A DNA stretch of 64,000 nucleotides, taken from assembly GCF_002362315.1 (NCBI RefSeq), contig NZ_MTZV01000004.1, positions 868,001 to 932,000 on the forward strand, in the 5' to 3' direction. The stretch's first letter is position 1. Each line of letters starts with the position of its first letter. Below, one piece after another: positions 12,872 through 24,761 of this stretch. The notes beneath the pieces were generated by a model, which made no database searches, was not told the DNA's origin, and worked only from the letters and a program-made list of their open reading frames with translations. Origin of the DNA: Paraburkholderia acidicola (GTDB lineage Bacteria; Pseudomonadota; Gammaproteobacteria; Burkholderiales; Burkholderiaceae). Position numbers and translations under genes: made by a program.

Positions 12872-13183
12872 GAGTGAAGCGCCTCCTCTGCGTTATCGAT
12901 ATGGATGCAGCGCGCGGGCATCCTGCGTGGCAACTCGACGCGGTACCGATGAAACCGCCGCGTGGTCGCTGAATTCTACTGTTTGTTGTCGCGGATGGCG
13001 CGTGAACATTGCATGGGATGTGGGCTGACGTCGCTGCAGTGCAGCGCGCGGCAGCACGACCGCTGCGTGTGGCGCATGGTTCCGACAGCACAGAGCCTCG
13101 CCACACAGCCTGCTGGCTGCATCGGCGAGGCTCTGTATGCAAGCGTCGTTCCCGCTAGCTTCGATCCGTGCGCACGTCTACGT
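12872..13183. other. 312-base intergenic region between eda and gntT
   Basis: No gene is supported here. It holds the gntT ribosome site at its left edge and a long stem-loop at 13090-13136 near the eda end. No HexR-like box was found by eye in this gap. Confidence 0.6.
13090..13136. terminator. large stem-loop downstream of eda
   Basis: Arms CAGAGCCTCGCC (13091-13102) and GGCGAGGCTCTG (13124-13135) pair perfectly over 12 bases, with a nested CAGCC/GGCTG hairpin in the loop. No T-tract follows, so it may be a processing or stability hairpin rather than an intrinsic terminator. Confidence 0.5.
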
Positions 13184-13831
13184 TCAGCGCACAGGCGGTG
13201 CCAGTTCGCTGGCTGCACGCGCAAGGCGCGTGACTTCGGCCCAGTTCTGCGCAGCTACGGCGGACTTCGGCGTCAACCACGAACCACCGACGCACACCAC
13301 GTTCGGCAGCGCGAGGAAATTCAGCGCCGATTCTGCGGTGATGCCGCCCGTCGGGCAGAACTTCAACGTCGGAAACGGACCGTGAAAGGCTTGCAGCATC
13401 GGCACGCCGCCCGCGGGCTGCGCGGGGAAAAACTTGACGATCTCATAGCCGAGTTCGAGCGCCGCGATGATGTCCGTCGGCGTCATGACGCCGGGCAACA
13501 GCGGCAAGCCCGCATCGAGCGCAGCCTGATGCATCTCCTTCGTCAGACCCGGCGATACACCGAACTGCGCGCCCGCTTTCTTCGCGAGTGCGCATTGCTC
13601 GGGCCGCGTAATCGTGCCGACACCGACGACGATATCGTCGGCGAGCCCGCTCGCGCGTTCGATTGCTTTCAGACCCGCTTCGGTACGCAGCGTGATCTCG
13701 AGAACCTTCACGCCGCCCGCATGCAGCGCGCGCGAAACGCTTTCGCCCTGCTCCGCCGAATCGAATGCGAGGACCGGAATGACCGGGCCGAGGCGCACGA
13801 TGTCGCTTACTGTTTTTGTCGTCATGGTCAT
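13184..13831 (-). CDS. eda: 2-keto-3-deoxy-6-phosphogluconate aldolase
   Basis: Class I aldolase of 215 residues splitting KDPG to pyruvate and glyceraldehyde 3-phosphate, the last Entner-Doudoroff step. The Schiff-base lysine is K133 in [13 protein letters not shown] and the general-acid glutamate E45 in [10 protein letters not shown]. Its start overlaps the edd stop by 4 bases (ATGA), indicating coupled translation. A second, clearly distinct paralogue for the galactose branch lies at 48129. Confidence 0.97.
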   Translation of the reverse strand: MTMTTKTVSDIVRLGPVIPVLAFDSAEQGESVSRALHAGGVKVLEITLRTEAGLKAIERASGLADDIVVGVGTITRPEQCALAKKAGAQFGVSPGLTKEMHQAALDAGLPLLPGVMTPTDIIAALELGYEIVKFFPAQPAGGVPMLQAFHGPFPTLKFCPTGGITAESALNFLALPNVVCVGGSWLTPKSAVAAQNWAEVTRLARAASELAPPVR

Positions 13832-15711
13832 GCTCCTTGTTTCTGCAGTTCCTGGAGGGTGTGATGGATCTCAGCGCGCTCTCCAACCAGCGGACCGAAT
13901 ACCGATGCACCCAGTTCCGCGGGAGCCGCCGCCGCGCGAAACACACCGTACAGCTCCCGGCCAAAGCCGACTTCGTTGCCCGCCTGATGAACCGGCTCGG
14001 CTTCCGGACGCGCGGCCCATTCCGTCTCATCGATATCGATGTCGAGTACGCCCGCCTCGGCGTCGATGACGATCGTGTCGCCGGTGCGCACCTTGCCGAG
14101 CGGCCCTTGCAGCAGTGCTTCGGGCGACACGTGGATCACGGCAGGCACCTTGCCCGACGCGCCTGACATACGGCCGTCCGTGACGAGCGCGACATGGAAA
14201 CCCTGATCCTGCAACACACCAAGCAGCGGCGTCAAACGATGCAGTTCCGGCATGCCATTTGCGCGCGCACCCTGGAACCGCACGATCGCGACAAAATCGC
14301 GCTTCAGCTCGCCATTGTCGAATGCTTCCTGCACCGCTTCCTGCGAATCGAACACGATCGCGGGCGCGGTCACCTTCCGATGTGCCGCCGCTACCGCCGA
14401 AATCTTGATCACACCGCGCCCGAGCTTGCCTTGCATCAGACGCAAACCGCCATCTGCCTGGAACGGGTCTTCGATGCCACGCAGCACGGTCGTGTCTTCG
14501 CTCTTCGGCGCGCCGTCGACCCATGTCAACTGACCATCGAGCAATTTCGGTTCCTGCGTGTAGTGCGACAGACCACGACCCGCGACCGTCGTCACGTCTT
14601 CATGCAACAAGCCGCCTTCGAGCAGGTTACGCACGAGGAACGCAACGCCGCCCGCCGCGTGGAAATGATTCACGTCGGCCTTGCCGTTCGGGTAAATCTT
14701 CGCGAGTAACGGCACAGCTTGCGACAATTCGTCGAAGTCGTCCCAGTCGATCATCACACCAGCCGCCCGCGCAATCGCGACGAGGTGCAGCGTGTGGTTG
14801 GTCGAGCCGCCCGTAGCAAGCAGTGCAACGATGCCGTTGACGATCGCCTTCTCGTCGACCACGTGGCCAACCGGCGTGTAATGACCGCGCTCGACCGTCA
14901 GATCGAGCACGCGCCGCGCCGCGGCAGCCGTGAGCGCATCGCGCAGCGGTGTATGCGGGTGAACGAAGGCCGAGCCCGGCAGATGCAGGCCCATTACTTC
15001 CATCAACATCTGGTTGCTGTTCGCGGTGCCGTAGAACGTGCATGTGCCGTGGCCGTGATATGCGGCAGCTTCAGCTTCGAGCAGCGCGTCACGACCGACC
15101 TTGCCGGTCGCGAACTGCTGGCGGATCTTCGCCTTGTCGTCGTTCGACAGACCGCTTGCCATCGGGCCCGCGGGGACGAAGATCGTGGGCAGGTGGCCGA
15201 ACTGCAATGCGCCGATCAGCAGACCCGGCACGATCTTGTCGCAGATGCCGAGACACAGTGCGGCATCGAACATGTTGTGGGTCAGCGCAATCGCTGTGCT
15301 CATCGCGATCACTTCGCGCGAGAACAGCGACAGTTCCATGCCCGCATTGCCCTGCGTCACGCCGTCGCACATCGCGGGCACGCCGCCTGCGAACTGCGCG
15401 ACGCCGCCGTTTTCGCGCGCAGCCTGCTTGATGAGATCGGGATAGTCCTTGTACGGCGCATGCGCCGACAGCATTTCGTTATACGAGGAGACGATGCCGA
15501 TGTTCGGCGCGCGAATGGCCTTGATCGTGAGCTTGTCGTTGCCTTCGAGGCCCGCGAATCCGTGTGCGAGGTTCGCGCACGACAGTGCGCCGCGCGCCGG
15601 GAACTTGCCCTGCGCTGCATCGATACGGGCGAGATAGGCTGCGCGCGTGGGCTTGCTGCGCTCGATCACGCGTCGCGTGACCTTCATCAAATGCGAATGC
15701 GGGGAAACCAT
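13828..15711 (-). CDS. edd: 6-phosphogluconate dehydratase
   Basis: Iron-sulfur dehydratase (IlvD/Edd family, 627 residues) converting 6-phosphogluconate to KDPG. Family segments include [44 protein letters not shown] and [14 protein letters not shown], with cysteines for the Fe-S cluster. The ATG at 15711 has a GGAGA box 6-7 bases upstream; 53 further codons in frame upstream lack a start signal and contain the operator region. First gene of the operon, divergent from hexR. Confidence 0.97.
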   Translation of the reverse strand: MVSPHSHLMKVTRRVIERSKPTRAAYLARIDAAQGKFPARGALSCANLAHGFAGLEGNDKLTIKAIRAPNIGIVSSYNEMLSAHAPYKDYPDLIKQAARENGGVAQFAGGVPAMCDGVTQGNAGMELSLFSREVIAMSTAIALTHNMFDAALCLGICDKIVPGLLIGALQFGHLPTIFVPAGPMASGLSNDDKAKIRQQFATGKVGRDALLEAEAAAYHGHGTCTFYGTANSNQMLMEVMGLHLPGSAFVHPHTPLRDALTAAAARRVLDLTVERGHYTPVGHVVDEKAIVNGIVALLATGGSTNHTLHLVAIARAAGVMIDWDDFDELSQAVPLLAKIYPNGKADVNHFHAAGGVAFLVRNLLEGGLLHEDVTTVAGRGLSHYTQEPKLLDGQLTWVDGAPKSEDTTVLRGIEDPFQADGGLRLMQGKLGRGVIKISAVAAAHRKVTAPAIVFDSQEAVQEAFDNGELKRDFVAIVRFQGARANGMPELHRLTPLLGVLQDQGFHVALVTDGRMSGASGKVPAVIHVSPEALLQGPLGKVRTGDTIVIDAEAGVLDIDIDETEWAARPEAEPVHQAGNEVGFGRELYGVFRAAAAPAELGASVFGPLVGERAEIHHTLQELQKQGA

Positions 15712-15793
15712 CGAATCTCCTTCGTCTTCTGGCGGGGACGTGATGCACAGGTAAGGCGCGGCCGGGTGGTCCCGGCATCTTGATTCGAATGTT

Positions 15794-15808
15794 AGTAGAA
15801 AAACTACA
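15794..15808. promoter_or_regulatory. HexR-like operator, edd-proximal
   Basis: AGTAGAAAAACTACA matches 13 of 15 positions of the gammaproteobacterial HexR consensus TGTARTWWWAMTACA (consensus recalled, not searched). It lies 83 bases before the edd start. Confidence 0.6.
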
Positions 15809-15924
15809 CGTTCGCAACGGCAATTCAGACCTGACTCGTTGTGCGCGCGCCTTGCACAAGCCCAATACACACGGCACTTACAGGCTTTTCATCGACAACC
15901 CAGGGAATATACCTAGGCAGGATA

Positions 15925-15939
15925 TGTAGTATTTGTACA
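15925..15939. promoter_or_regulatory. HexR-like operator, hexR-proximal
   Basis: TGTAGTATTTGTACA resembles the same HexR consensus (13 of 15 positions) and is itself an imperfect palindrome. It lies 55 bases before the hexR start and could support autoregulation. Confidence 0.55.
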
Positions 15940-15993
15940 AACCCGTGAATCCGCTATAGTCCACGGATCTTTCAGCATAGTGCGAGTTTTCCG

Positions 15994-16839
15994 ATGATGC
16001 TGTCCCAGGTAGAAGCGATGCGCGATCAGTTGCGGCCGTCCGAGCGCAAGCTCGCCGATTACGTGCTCGAAGCGCCGCGCGAGGTGCTCGATCTGTCGAT
16101 GACGGAGGTCGCGCAGCGTGCCGGCGTGAGCCAACCGACCATCGCGCGCTTCTGTCACGCGCTCGGATTTTCGGGCTTCCGCGAATTCAAGATCCGCCTC
16201 GCGCAAGGCGTCGCCGCCGACGTACCCGCCGTCTATCGCGACGTGCGCCCCGACGAGCCGGTACCCGGCGTAGCGGCGAAGGTCCTCGACCGGACGATCG
16301 GTGCGCTGATCCAGGTGCGCAACAATCTTTCGTCGGATTCGGTCGCCGATGCGATCACGCTGCTCGCGGGCGCGCGGCGCATCGAGTTCTACGGTGCGGG
16401 CGGGTCCGGCATCGCAGCCCAGGACATGCAGCACAAGTTCTTCCGGCTCGGCATGCCGAGCGTCGCGTATTCGGATCCGCAGACGTTTCTGATGTCGGCG
16501 GCGCTGCTCGGTCCAGGCGATGTGGTCGTCGCGATCTCGAACACCGGGCGCACACGCGACATCGTCGACGCGGCGAAAGCCGCGCTCGAAAGCGGCGCAA
16601 AAGTGATCGCGGTTACGCACGGCAATTCGCCGCTCGCGCGGCTCGCATCGGTCGGGCTGCACGCGAACGTCGACGAAGACACCGACGTGTTCTCACCGAT
16701 GACCTCGCGAACGTCGCATCTCGCGATCGGCGATATTCTCGCGGTCGGTGTCGCGCTGCAGTGCGGACCGGCGTTGACGGAAAAGCTGGCGGGAGCGAAG
16801 GACTTGATTACGCGCAGGCGTATTGGTCCGAAGGAGTGA
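15994..16839 (+). CDS. hexR: RpiR-type transcriptional regulator HexR
   Basis: A 281-residue regulator with an N-terminal RpiR helix-turn-helix (about residues 3-75; DLSMTEVAQRAGVSQPTIARFCHALGFSGFREFK) and a C-terminal SIS sugar-phosphate domain (about 125-265; IEFYGAGGSGIAAQDMQHKFFRLG, AISNTGRT). In proteobacteria HexR represses edd/eda and related genes and releases DNA on binding KDPG. Divergent position next to edd and two matching boxes in the gap support this. Two adjacent ATGs (15994, 15997) are possible starts. Confidence 0.93.
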   Translation: MMLSQVEAMRDQLRPSERKLADYVLEAPREVLDLSMTEVAQRAGVSQPTIARFCHALGFSGFREFKIRLAQGVAADVPAVYRDVRPDEPVPGVAAKVLDRTIGALIQVRNNLSSDSVADAITLLAGARRIEFYGAGGSGIAAQDMQHKFFRLGMPSVAYSDPQTFLMSAALLGPGDVVVAISNTGRTRDIVDAAKAALESGAKVIAVTHGNSPLARLASVGLHANVDEDTDVFSPMTSRTSHLAIGDILAVGVALQCGPALTEKLAGAKDLITRRRIGPKE

Positions 16840-16849
16840 GGCGGAGGCG

Positions 16850-16871
16850 CGCAACGCTGGCTAGCGTTGCG
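16850..16871 (+). terminator. hairpin after hexR
   Basis: CGCAACGCT-ggct-AGCGTTGCG, a perfect 9-bp stem 11 bases after the hexR stop, without a T-tract; a likely termination or 3'-end hairpin shared with the convergent hemJ-like gene. Confidence 0.5.
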
Positions 16872-16925
16872 GCATGTTACAAGGTCGGCGTGCCTGGCGG
16901 CAGGGCCGGCCCCGCATCGAGTCGT

Positions 16926-17342
16926 TTAGAACGGTTTGATCACCACCAGCGCAACGGCTGCTAGCAGGCCGAGCACAGGCAGTTCGTTATACATGCGATA
17001 CCACTTGTGCGAACGGCGGTTTTCACCGCGCTCGAAGGTTGCGAGCAGCCTGCCGCAATACGCGTGATAGATCACGAGCAGCGCGACGACACCGACCTTC
17101 GCGTGAATCCAGCCCTGCCCGCGTCCGACGCCGATCACGAGCCACAGCCACAGTCCACACAGCAACGCAGGCACCGCGATAAACGTCATGAAGCGAAACA
17201 GCTTGCGCGCCATGATGAGCAGACGCTTGATCGCCGCAGGCTCCGTCTCCATCGCAAGGTTCACGAAAATGCGCGGCAAGTAGAACAGTCCTGCAAACCA
17301 GGCAGCCACCAGAACGATGTGAAACGTCTTGACCCAGAGCAT
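16926..17342 (-). CDS. hemJ: HemJ/CopD-family membrane protein (probable protoporphyrinogen IX oxidase)
   Basis: A 138-residue membrane protein with about four hydrophobic segments. The opening MLWVKTFHIVLVAAWFAGLFYLPR is the hallmark of the HemJ/UPF0093 family, which oxidises protoporphyrinogen IX in bacteria lacking HemG or HemY; the conserved His8, Arg and a later lysine (WIHAKVGVV) are present. Older annotation calls this family CopD-like. Start set at ATG 17342, the family-typical opening. It stands alone between hexR and proA, and no other haem gene is nearby, so the function rests on family membership. Confidence 0.82.
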   Translation of the reverse strand: MLWVKTFHIVLVAAWFAGLFYLPRIFVNLAMETEPAAIKRLLIMARKLFRFMTFIAVPALLCGLWLWLVIGVGRGQGWIHAKVGVVALLVIYHAYCGRLLATFERGENRRSHKWYRMYNELPVLGLLAAVALVVIKPF

Positions 17343-17367
17343 CGGCGGTCCTCGATGAGATGTTGTT

Positions 17368-17400
17368 GCCTTGTGGCGACTCGCATGGTCGCTACAAGGC
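17368..17400 (-). repeat. long inverted repeat between proA and hemJ
   Basis: Arms GCCTTGTGGCGAC and GTCGCTACAAGGC pair at 12 of 13 positions around a 7-base loop. It follows proA by 71 bases. No T-tract; a transcript-end or processing hairpin is likely. Confidence 0.6.
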
Positions 17401-17471
17401 ATGATTGACTGCGGGTACGAGAAGCAGACGGCGCGCTAATGCAATGCAATGCGCGCCGCTTTACAGGCGAT

Positions 17472-18743
17472 CTACTGCCGCCCTTCACCGTGCCCAAGCA
17501 CGACGTATTTCAGCGAGGTCAGCCCTTCGAGTCCAACCGGCCCGCGCGCATGCAGCTTGTCGTTCGAAATGCCGATCTCCGCGCCGAGACCAAACTCGAA
17601 ACCGTCGGCGAAACGCGTCGACGCGTTGACCATCACGCTCGCCGAATCGACTTCGCGCAGGAAACGCATCGCGCGATCGTGATCTTCGGTAACGATCGCA
17701 TCGGTGTGGGCGGAGCTGTACGTGTTGATGTGATCGATCGCGGCATCGAGGCCATCGACGATCTTGATCGCCAGCACCGGCGCGAGATATTCGGTGCGCC
17801 AGTCTTCTTCGGTGGCATCGACGAGCGGGCCGACCTTCGCCGCTTCGAGTACCGCGCGCGCTGCCGGATCGACGCGCAGCTCGACCTGCTTGTCGCGATA
17901 CAGCCTGCCGAGCGGCGGCAGTACCTCGCTGGCGATACCGCGTGCGACCAGCAGCGTTTCCATCGTGTTGCAGGTGCCGTAGCGATGCGTCTTCGCGTTA
18001 TCGCACACGGTCAGCGCCTTCGTGAGATCCGCGCGGTCGTCGACATACACGTGGCAGATGCCGTCGAGGTGCTTGATCATCGGCACGCGCCCTTCTTCCA
18101 TCAGACGCGCAATCAGGTTCTTGCCGCCACGCGGCACGATCACGTCGACGTATTCGGTCATCGTGATCAGTACACCAACAGCCGCGCGATCCGACGTTTC
18201 GACGACCTGCACCGCGTCCTGCGGCAGGCCGGCTGCTTCCAGCCCTTCGCCGATCAGCTTCGCGAGCGCCGTATTGCATTCGAGTGCTTCAGAACCGCCG
18301 CGCAGGATCGTCGCGTTGCCGGATTTCAGGCACAACGCGGCAGCATCGATCGTTACGTTCGGACGCGATTCGTAGATGATTCCGATCACGCCGAGCGGTA
18401 CGCGCATCTGACCGACCTGGATGCCGCTCGGACGATATTTGAGGTTGGTGATTTCACCGATCGGATCGGGTAACGCGGCGACCTGACGCAAGCCTTCGAC
18501 CATCGTCTTCAGCGCCTTGTCAGACAGCGTGAGCCGGTCGATAAACGCAGCGTCGAGCCCTTTCTCGCGAGCCCGCGCGACATCGCGTGCGTTGGCGGTT
18601 TTGAGCAACGCGGCATCGCGCTCGATGGCGCGCGCAACCGCATCGAGCGCGGCATTCTTCGCCGCCGTCGACGCCCGCGCCATCGCACGCGATGCGAGGC
18701 GGGCGCGGCGGCCGAGGTCCGTCATGTACTGGTCGATATCCAT
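17472..18743 (-). CDS. proA: gamma-glutamyl phosphate reductase
   Basis: Cytosolic enzyme of 423 residues reducing gamma-glutamyl phosphate to glutamate semialdehyde with NADPH in proline synthesis. Aldehyde dehydrogenase fold; the catalytic cysteine is in [16 protein letters not shown], and the ProA signature [28 protein letters not shown] is intact. The ATG at 18743 (MDIDQYM) is the usual start, 14 codons inside the maximal frame. proB is not in the window. It follows holA on the same strand after a 193-base gap. Confidence 0.97.
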   Translation of the reverse strand: MDIDQYMTDLGRRARLASRAMARASTAAKNAALDAVARAIERDAALLKTANARDVARAREKGLDAAFIDRLTLSDKALKTMVEGLRQVAALPDPIGEITNLKYRPSGIQVGQMRVPLGVIGIIYESRPNVTIDAAALCLKSGNATILRGGSEALECNTALAKLIGEGLEAAGLPQDAVQVVETSDRAAVGVLITMTEYVDVIVPRGGKNLIARLMEEGRVPMIKHLDGICHVYVDDRADLTKALTVCDNAKTHRYGTCNTMETLLVARGIASEVLPPLGRLYRDKQVELRVDPAARAVLEAAKVGPLVDATEEDWRTEYLAPVLAIKIVDGLDAAIDHINTYSSAHTDAIVTEDHDRAMRFLREVDSASVMVNASTRFADGFEFGLGAEIGISNDKLHARGPVGLEGLTSLKYVVLGHGEGRQ

Positions 18744-18936
18744 CTTCGTGATTCTCGGGTGCCCACGCGGACCGGAAACTGCCAATCGCGGCCGGCGCGG
18801 CGTACTGCGGGGTTGAGCGGGAGATGCGTCGATTGTAAGTCTTGTCGCGCTGGTTTGTCAGGCGCCGCTCCGTAGCGTCGGGCTGACTGTTCGCACTACC
18901 GCATGAGGTTGCGCCAGGCGGGCTACGACGCTTAGG

Positions 18937-20031
18937 CTAGCCCGCGCGACGCGCTGGCGCACCAGCCGATGGCGCGTTGCGCGGCGCGGCAACACTCATC
19001 GCCAGTTCGAACAGGCCATCCCATGGATCAGGCGGCGGATTGTCGCGCGGCTGGCCCGGCGTGTTGCCCGACAGCCCCTTCACCTGCCGGTCGAGCCGCG
19101 CGGCAAGCGCGAGACCTTTTTCCAGCGCCGGCTCGGTGATGCGCGACAGCGCCGGTCCGACGAGCCGTTCGCGCGGACCCCATACGCGGTTCTCGCGCAG
19201 CAGCATCGCGAGCGGTTTGCCCGCAGCGACACCGCGCTTGATACGCAACAGCGTGCGCACTTCCTCGACCACGGCCCACAACACCAGCACCGCCGCTTCG
19301 CCTTCGCCGCGCAGACCGTCGAGCATGCGCGAAAGCCGCCCGACATCGCCGGCGAGCATCGCTTCGTTCAGCTTGAACACGTCGTAGCGGGCTACGTTCA
19401 GCACCGCATCGTGAACCTGCTCGAAGCTCAACGCACCAGTTGGATAGAGCAGCCCGAGCTTCTGGATTTCCTGATGTGCGGCGAGCAGATTGCCCTCCAC
19501 ACGCTCAGCGATGAACTGCAGCGCGCGCCGCCCGTCTTCGCCGGCTGCCATCCGCTGTCCCTGCTGCGCCAGCCGCTGACCGATCCAGTTCGGCAACTGC
19601 GCCCGTTCGATAGAATCGATCTTCAGGGCGACGCCCGCTTCGGATAGCGCGGTGAACCAGCCAGCCTTCTGCGTCGCGGCGTCGAGCCGCGGTAGCGTAA
19701 CGATCGTCAGCACCTCGTCATTCACCGCAGCAGCCAGCGACTTCAGCGCATCCGCACCTTCCTTGCCGGGTTTGCCCGATGGAATGCGCAGCTCGACGAG
19801 TTGCCGGTCGCCGAACAGCGACATCGACTGGCTCGCGCCGAGTAGCGAACTCCAGTCGAAACCGCGCTCCACGGTGAACACCGAGCGATCGGTAAAGCCA
19901 GCGGCACGCGCCGACGCACGAATGCGGTCGCACGCTTCCTGCGCGATCAGATGCTCGTCGCCGTACACGACGTAGAGGCCCGCGAGCCCTTTCGCGAGGT
20001 GTGTTTCGAGCGAGTCGAGTCGCAGTTGCAT
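18937..20031 (-). CDS. holA: DNA polymerase III subunit delta
   Basis: Clamp-loader subunit of 364 residues that opens the beta sliding clamp. N-terminal MQLRLDSLETHLAKGLAGLYVVYGDEHLIAQEA matches HolA, followed by the AAA+-like fold (FDWSSLLGASQSMSLFGDRQLVELRIP) and the C-terminal collar domain (LNVARYDVFKLNEAMLAGD). The C-terminus carries a short proline/alanine-rich tail. It lies 31 bases after lptE; lptE-holA is a conserved pair in proteobacteria. Confidence 0.95.
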   Translation of the reverse strand: MQLRLDSLETHLAKGLAGLYVVYGDEHLIAQEACDRIRASARAAGFTDRSVFTVERGFDWSSLLGASQSMSLFGDRQLVELRIPSGKPGKEGADALKSLAAAVNDEVLTIVTLPRLDAATQKAGWFTALSEAGVALKIDSIERAQLPNWIGQRLAQQGQRMAAGEDGRRALQFIAERVEGNLLAAHQEIQKLGLLYPTGALSFEQVHDAVLNVARYDVFKLNEAMLAGDVGRLSRMLDGLRGEGEAAVLVLWAVVEEVRTLLRIKRGVAAGKPLAMLLRENRVWGPRERLVGPALSRITEPALEKGLALAARLDRQVKGLSGNTPGQPRDNPPPDPWDGLFELAMSVAAPRNAPSAGAPARRAG

Positions 20032-20062
20032 GGCTAGTGGCCGGTGAAAATCGTCATGCCGA

Positions 20063-20614
20063 TCACAGCGGCGGCGGCGGCAACGGTGCGCGCGGCGCGA
20101 CGCCTGGTACCTGTTGGCCCGGGCCCGGGTGCAGCGTGTGAACGACCGAGAGACGGCGCATCAACTGGTCGACGGCGTCGTTGCGCATGTCGGCGATCAG
20201 CAGGTCGTATTCCGCGGACTTCGCCTGCGAATACTGGTCGCTATAGGTCATCGCACGGTTCAGTGCGATCGCGCTCGGCGGAATCAGCAGTGTGCCGTCC
20301 GCGCCGACGAGCGAGTAGTTCAGCGTGTAGTTGATCTGGTATTCCTCGACGACTCCCAGCGCATTCAGCGTCAGCACGCTGGTGCCCTGCCCTTCCGACA
20401 GATGCAGCGTCGCGTCGGCGTTGGCTGCGTTGTTCACCACCACGGTGTCGCTGCCGCCCTGCACCATGCGCGTGAGGCGCGCGATACCGGCTGCCTGTCC
20501 GCCGGCGATGGCCAGGCGCTTGAACGCATAGTCCTGCTGGCCGCGCAGCTGAAAGCCGCACGCCGACAGGAGCAGCGCACTGCACGTCAGCATCAGAAAC
20601 GATTTGCGAATCAC
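20063..20614 (-). CDS. lptE: LPS-assembly lipoprotein LptE
   Basis: Outer membrane lipoprotein of 183 residues that plugs the LptD barrel and helps insert lipopolysaccharide. The GTG at 20614 follows GGGAG by 5 bases and gives a lipoprotein signal with lipobox LSAC (Cys19), then GFQLRGQQDYAFKRL, typical of LptE. The maximal frame extends 23 codons upstream without a signal. The C-terminus is a proline-rich tail. It lies between leuS and holA, the standard arrangement. Confidence 0.93.
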   Translation of the reverse strand: MIRKSFLMLTCSALLLSACGFQLRGQQDYAFKRLAIAGGQAAGIARLTRMVQGGSDTVVVNNAANADATLHLSEGQGTSVLTLNALGVVEEYQINYTLNYSLVGADGTLLIPPSAIALNRAMTYSDQYSQAKSAEYDLLIADMRNDAVDQLMRRLSVVHTLHPGPGQQVPGVAPRAPLPPPPL

Positions 20615-20710
20615 ATTGGCTCCCTGGTTCGCAGTAAATCCCGCGGTGCATCGTGTGTCGCCGCGCACTGCGGCGGACAACACGACATCACATGGCGCTC
20701 CGCGTCGATA

Positions 20711-23401
<2,691 letters not shown>

Positions 23402-23421
23402 TTATACCGTCCGACGGGCGG

Positions 23422-23475
23422 TGCGCCGTGGGTTGCGCGCCGTGGGTTGCGCGCCGGTGGCTGCGCGCGGTGGGC
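23422..23475. repeat. short degenerate tandem repeat between leuS and exbD
   Basis: About four copies of a 12-14 base GC-rich unit (TGCGCGCCGTGGGT and variants) at 23422-23433, 23434-23447, 23448-23461 and 23462-23475. It lies upstream of leuS, in an otherwise featureless 254-base gap. Confidence 0.75.
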
Positions 23476-23559
23476 GCCACGTCGCTACAGCGGCGGCGGC
23501 AAATACCAGCCAGGCGTGAAGCCGAGGCGATTACGCCAGGCGTTCGCCGACGTCGTGCA

Positions 23560-23991
23560 TCAGGGCTTCTGTCCCGGCGGCGGCGGATCGGTCACGAAAC
23601 CGAGCCGCTCAAGCCCCGCCTGCTGCGCCGCGCCCATCACCTGCGCGATCACTTCGTAGCGCGTATCGCGGGACGCCCGTAGATGGATCTCCGGCTGGTC
23701 CGCGCTACGTCCGGCCTGAACCAGTTGCGCGCGTAGCTGGTCAAGCGCGACCGGATTGCCATTCCAGTACAGCTTGCCCGCCACATCGATCGAGATGGAA
23801 ATAGTTTGCGGCGTCTGGCGCGCCGAATCGGCGGCAACGCGCGGCAGATCGAGCCGGATCGCGTGCGTGAACAGCGGCGCCGTGATGATGAAGATGACAA
23901 GCAGCACCAGCATCACGTCGATCAGCGGTGTCATGTTGATGTCCGCCATCGGCGCGGCCTGCTGCTTCTTCTCGAATCCGCCGAATGCCAT
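23560..23991 (-). CDS. exbD: ExbD/TolR family biopolymer transport protein
   Basis: Inner membrane protein of 143 residues with one N-terminal membrane span (DVMLVLLVIFIITAPLFTHAI, about 25-45) and a periplasmic domain. The conserved membrane aspartate of the family is in MADINMTPLIDVMLVLL. It partners the ExbB-like protein encoded 33 bases upstream to form a proton-driven motor. No tonB or tolA lies beside it, so the energised partner is unknown. Confidence 0.92.
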   Translation of the reverse strand: MAFGGFEKKQQAAPMADINMTPLIDVMLVLLVIFIITAPLFTHAIRLDLPRVAADSARQTPQTISISIDVAGKLYWNGNPVALDQLRAQLVQAGRSADQPEIHLRASRDTRYEVIAQVMGAAQQAGLERLGFVTDPPPPGQKP

Positions 23992-24024
23992 ATCGTCCTC
24001 CGCCTGCCGCGATACCGGGATGCG

Positions 24025-24690
24025 TCAGTTCGCGGGCGCGCACACGTACGCGTGCAGGTCGTGCGCGAAGCCGTCGAGTTCCTCGGACAATTGCCGCACC
24101 ATCCGTCCGAGCACGTTGTACGCGAGCACCGCGGGAATCGCGACGACCAGACCGAACGCGGTCATGATCAGCGCCTCGCCGACCGGGCCTGCGACGTTCT
24201 CGATCATCGCCTGGCCGCTCGAAGCAATGCTGCCAAGCGCGTGATAGATGCCCCAGACGGTGCCAAGCAATCCGACGAACGGCGCCGTACTGCCCACCGA
24301 GGCAAGCAGCACCTGGCCGAATTCAAGCCGGCGTTGCGACGCGTTGAGCGCTTGCCGCAATGCGCGCATGACGCGCTCGTTACGATCGACGCGGGCCAGC
24401 AGCATGCCGGGAATGTCGGCTTCGGCCGCATGCAACGCAGCTTCGGCAAGCGGCGCGAAAACCCGTTCGCGATCGGCGCGGCGCAGTACGTCCACACCGT
24501 CGGACAGCGTCGGCGCCTGCCAGAACTTCGCGATTGCGCGCGGCCCCTGCAGTTTTGCGCGGCCGAGCATCCAGCTCTTGACGATCAGAAAGCACCAGCT
24601 CGCAACCGACATGGCCAGCAGCACATAAGCGACGGCGTGCGTGATCGCGTCGCTGGTTTGCAGGTAATGGATGATGCCGGTGCTTGCCAT
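24025..24690 (-). CDS. exbB: MotA/TolQ/ExbB proton channel protein
   Basis: Inner membrane protein of 221 residues with three spans (about 18-38, 125-150 and 165-190) and the family pattern GLLGTVWGIYHALG ... GEALIMTAFGLVVAIPAVLAYN. The start at 24690 (MASTGIIHYLQ) is the family-typical one; over 100 codons of open frame upstream run into dapB and are not real. It forms an operon with exbD downstream. Upstream dapB is 71 bases away on the same strand. Confidence 0.92.
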   Translation of the reverse strand: MASTGIIHYLQTSDAITHAVAYVLLAMSVASWCFLIVKSWMLGRAKLQGPRAIAKFWQAPTLSDGVDVLRRADRERVFAPLAEAALHAAEADIPGMLLARVDRNERVMRALRQALNASQRRLEFGQVLLASVGSTAPFVGLLGTVWGIYHALGSIASSGQAMIENVAGPVGEALIMTAFGLVVAIPAVLAYNVLGRMVRQLSEELDGFAHDLHAYVCAPAN

Positions 24691-24761
24691 CGGGCCTCGC
24701 TGTCTGGATGAAGCGCGGCGGCGGCTATACGCCGCCGGCTGCCGGAGAACGCTCAGCGTGC

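Noticed and set aside
15712..15870. N-terminal extension of Edd by 53 residues
   Set aside because: The extra codons cover the operator region, lack a ribosome site, and family proteins start near [10 protein letters not shown].
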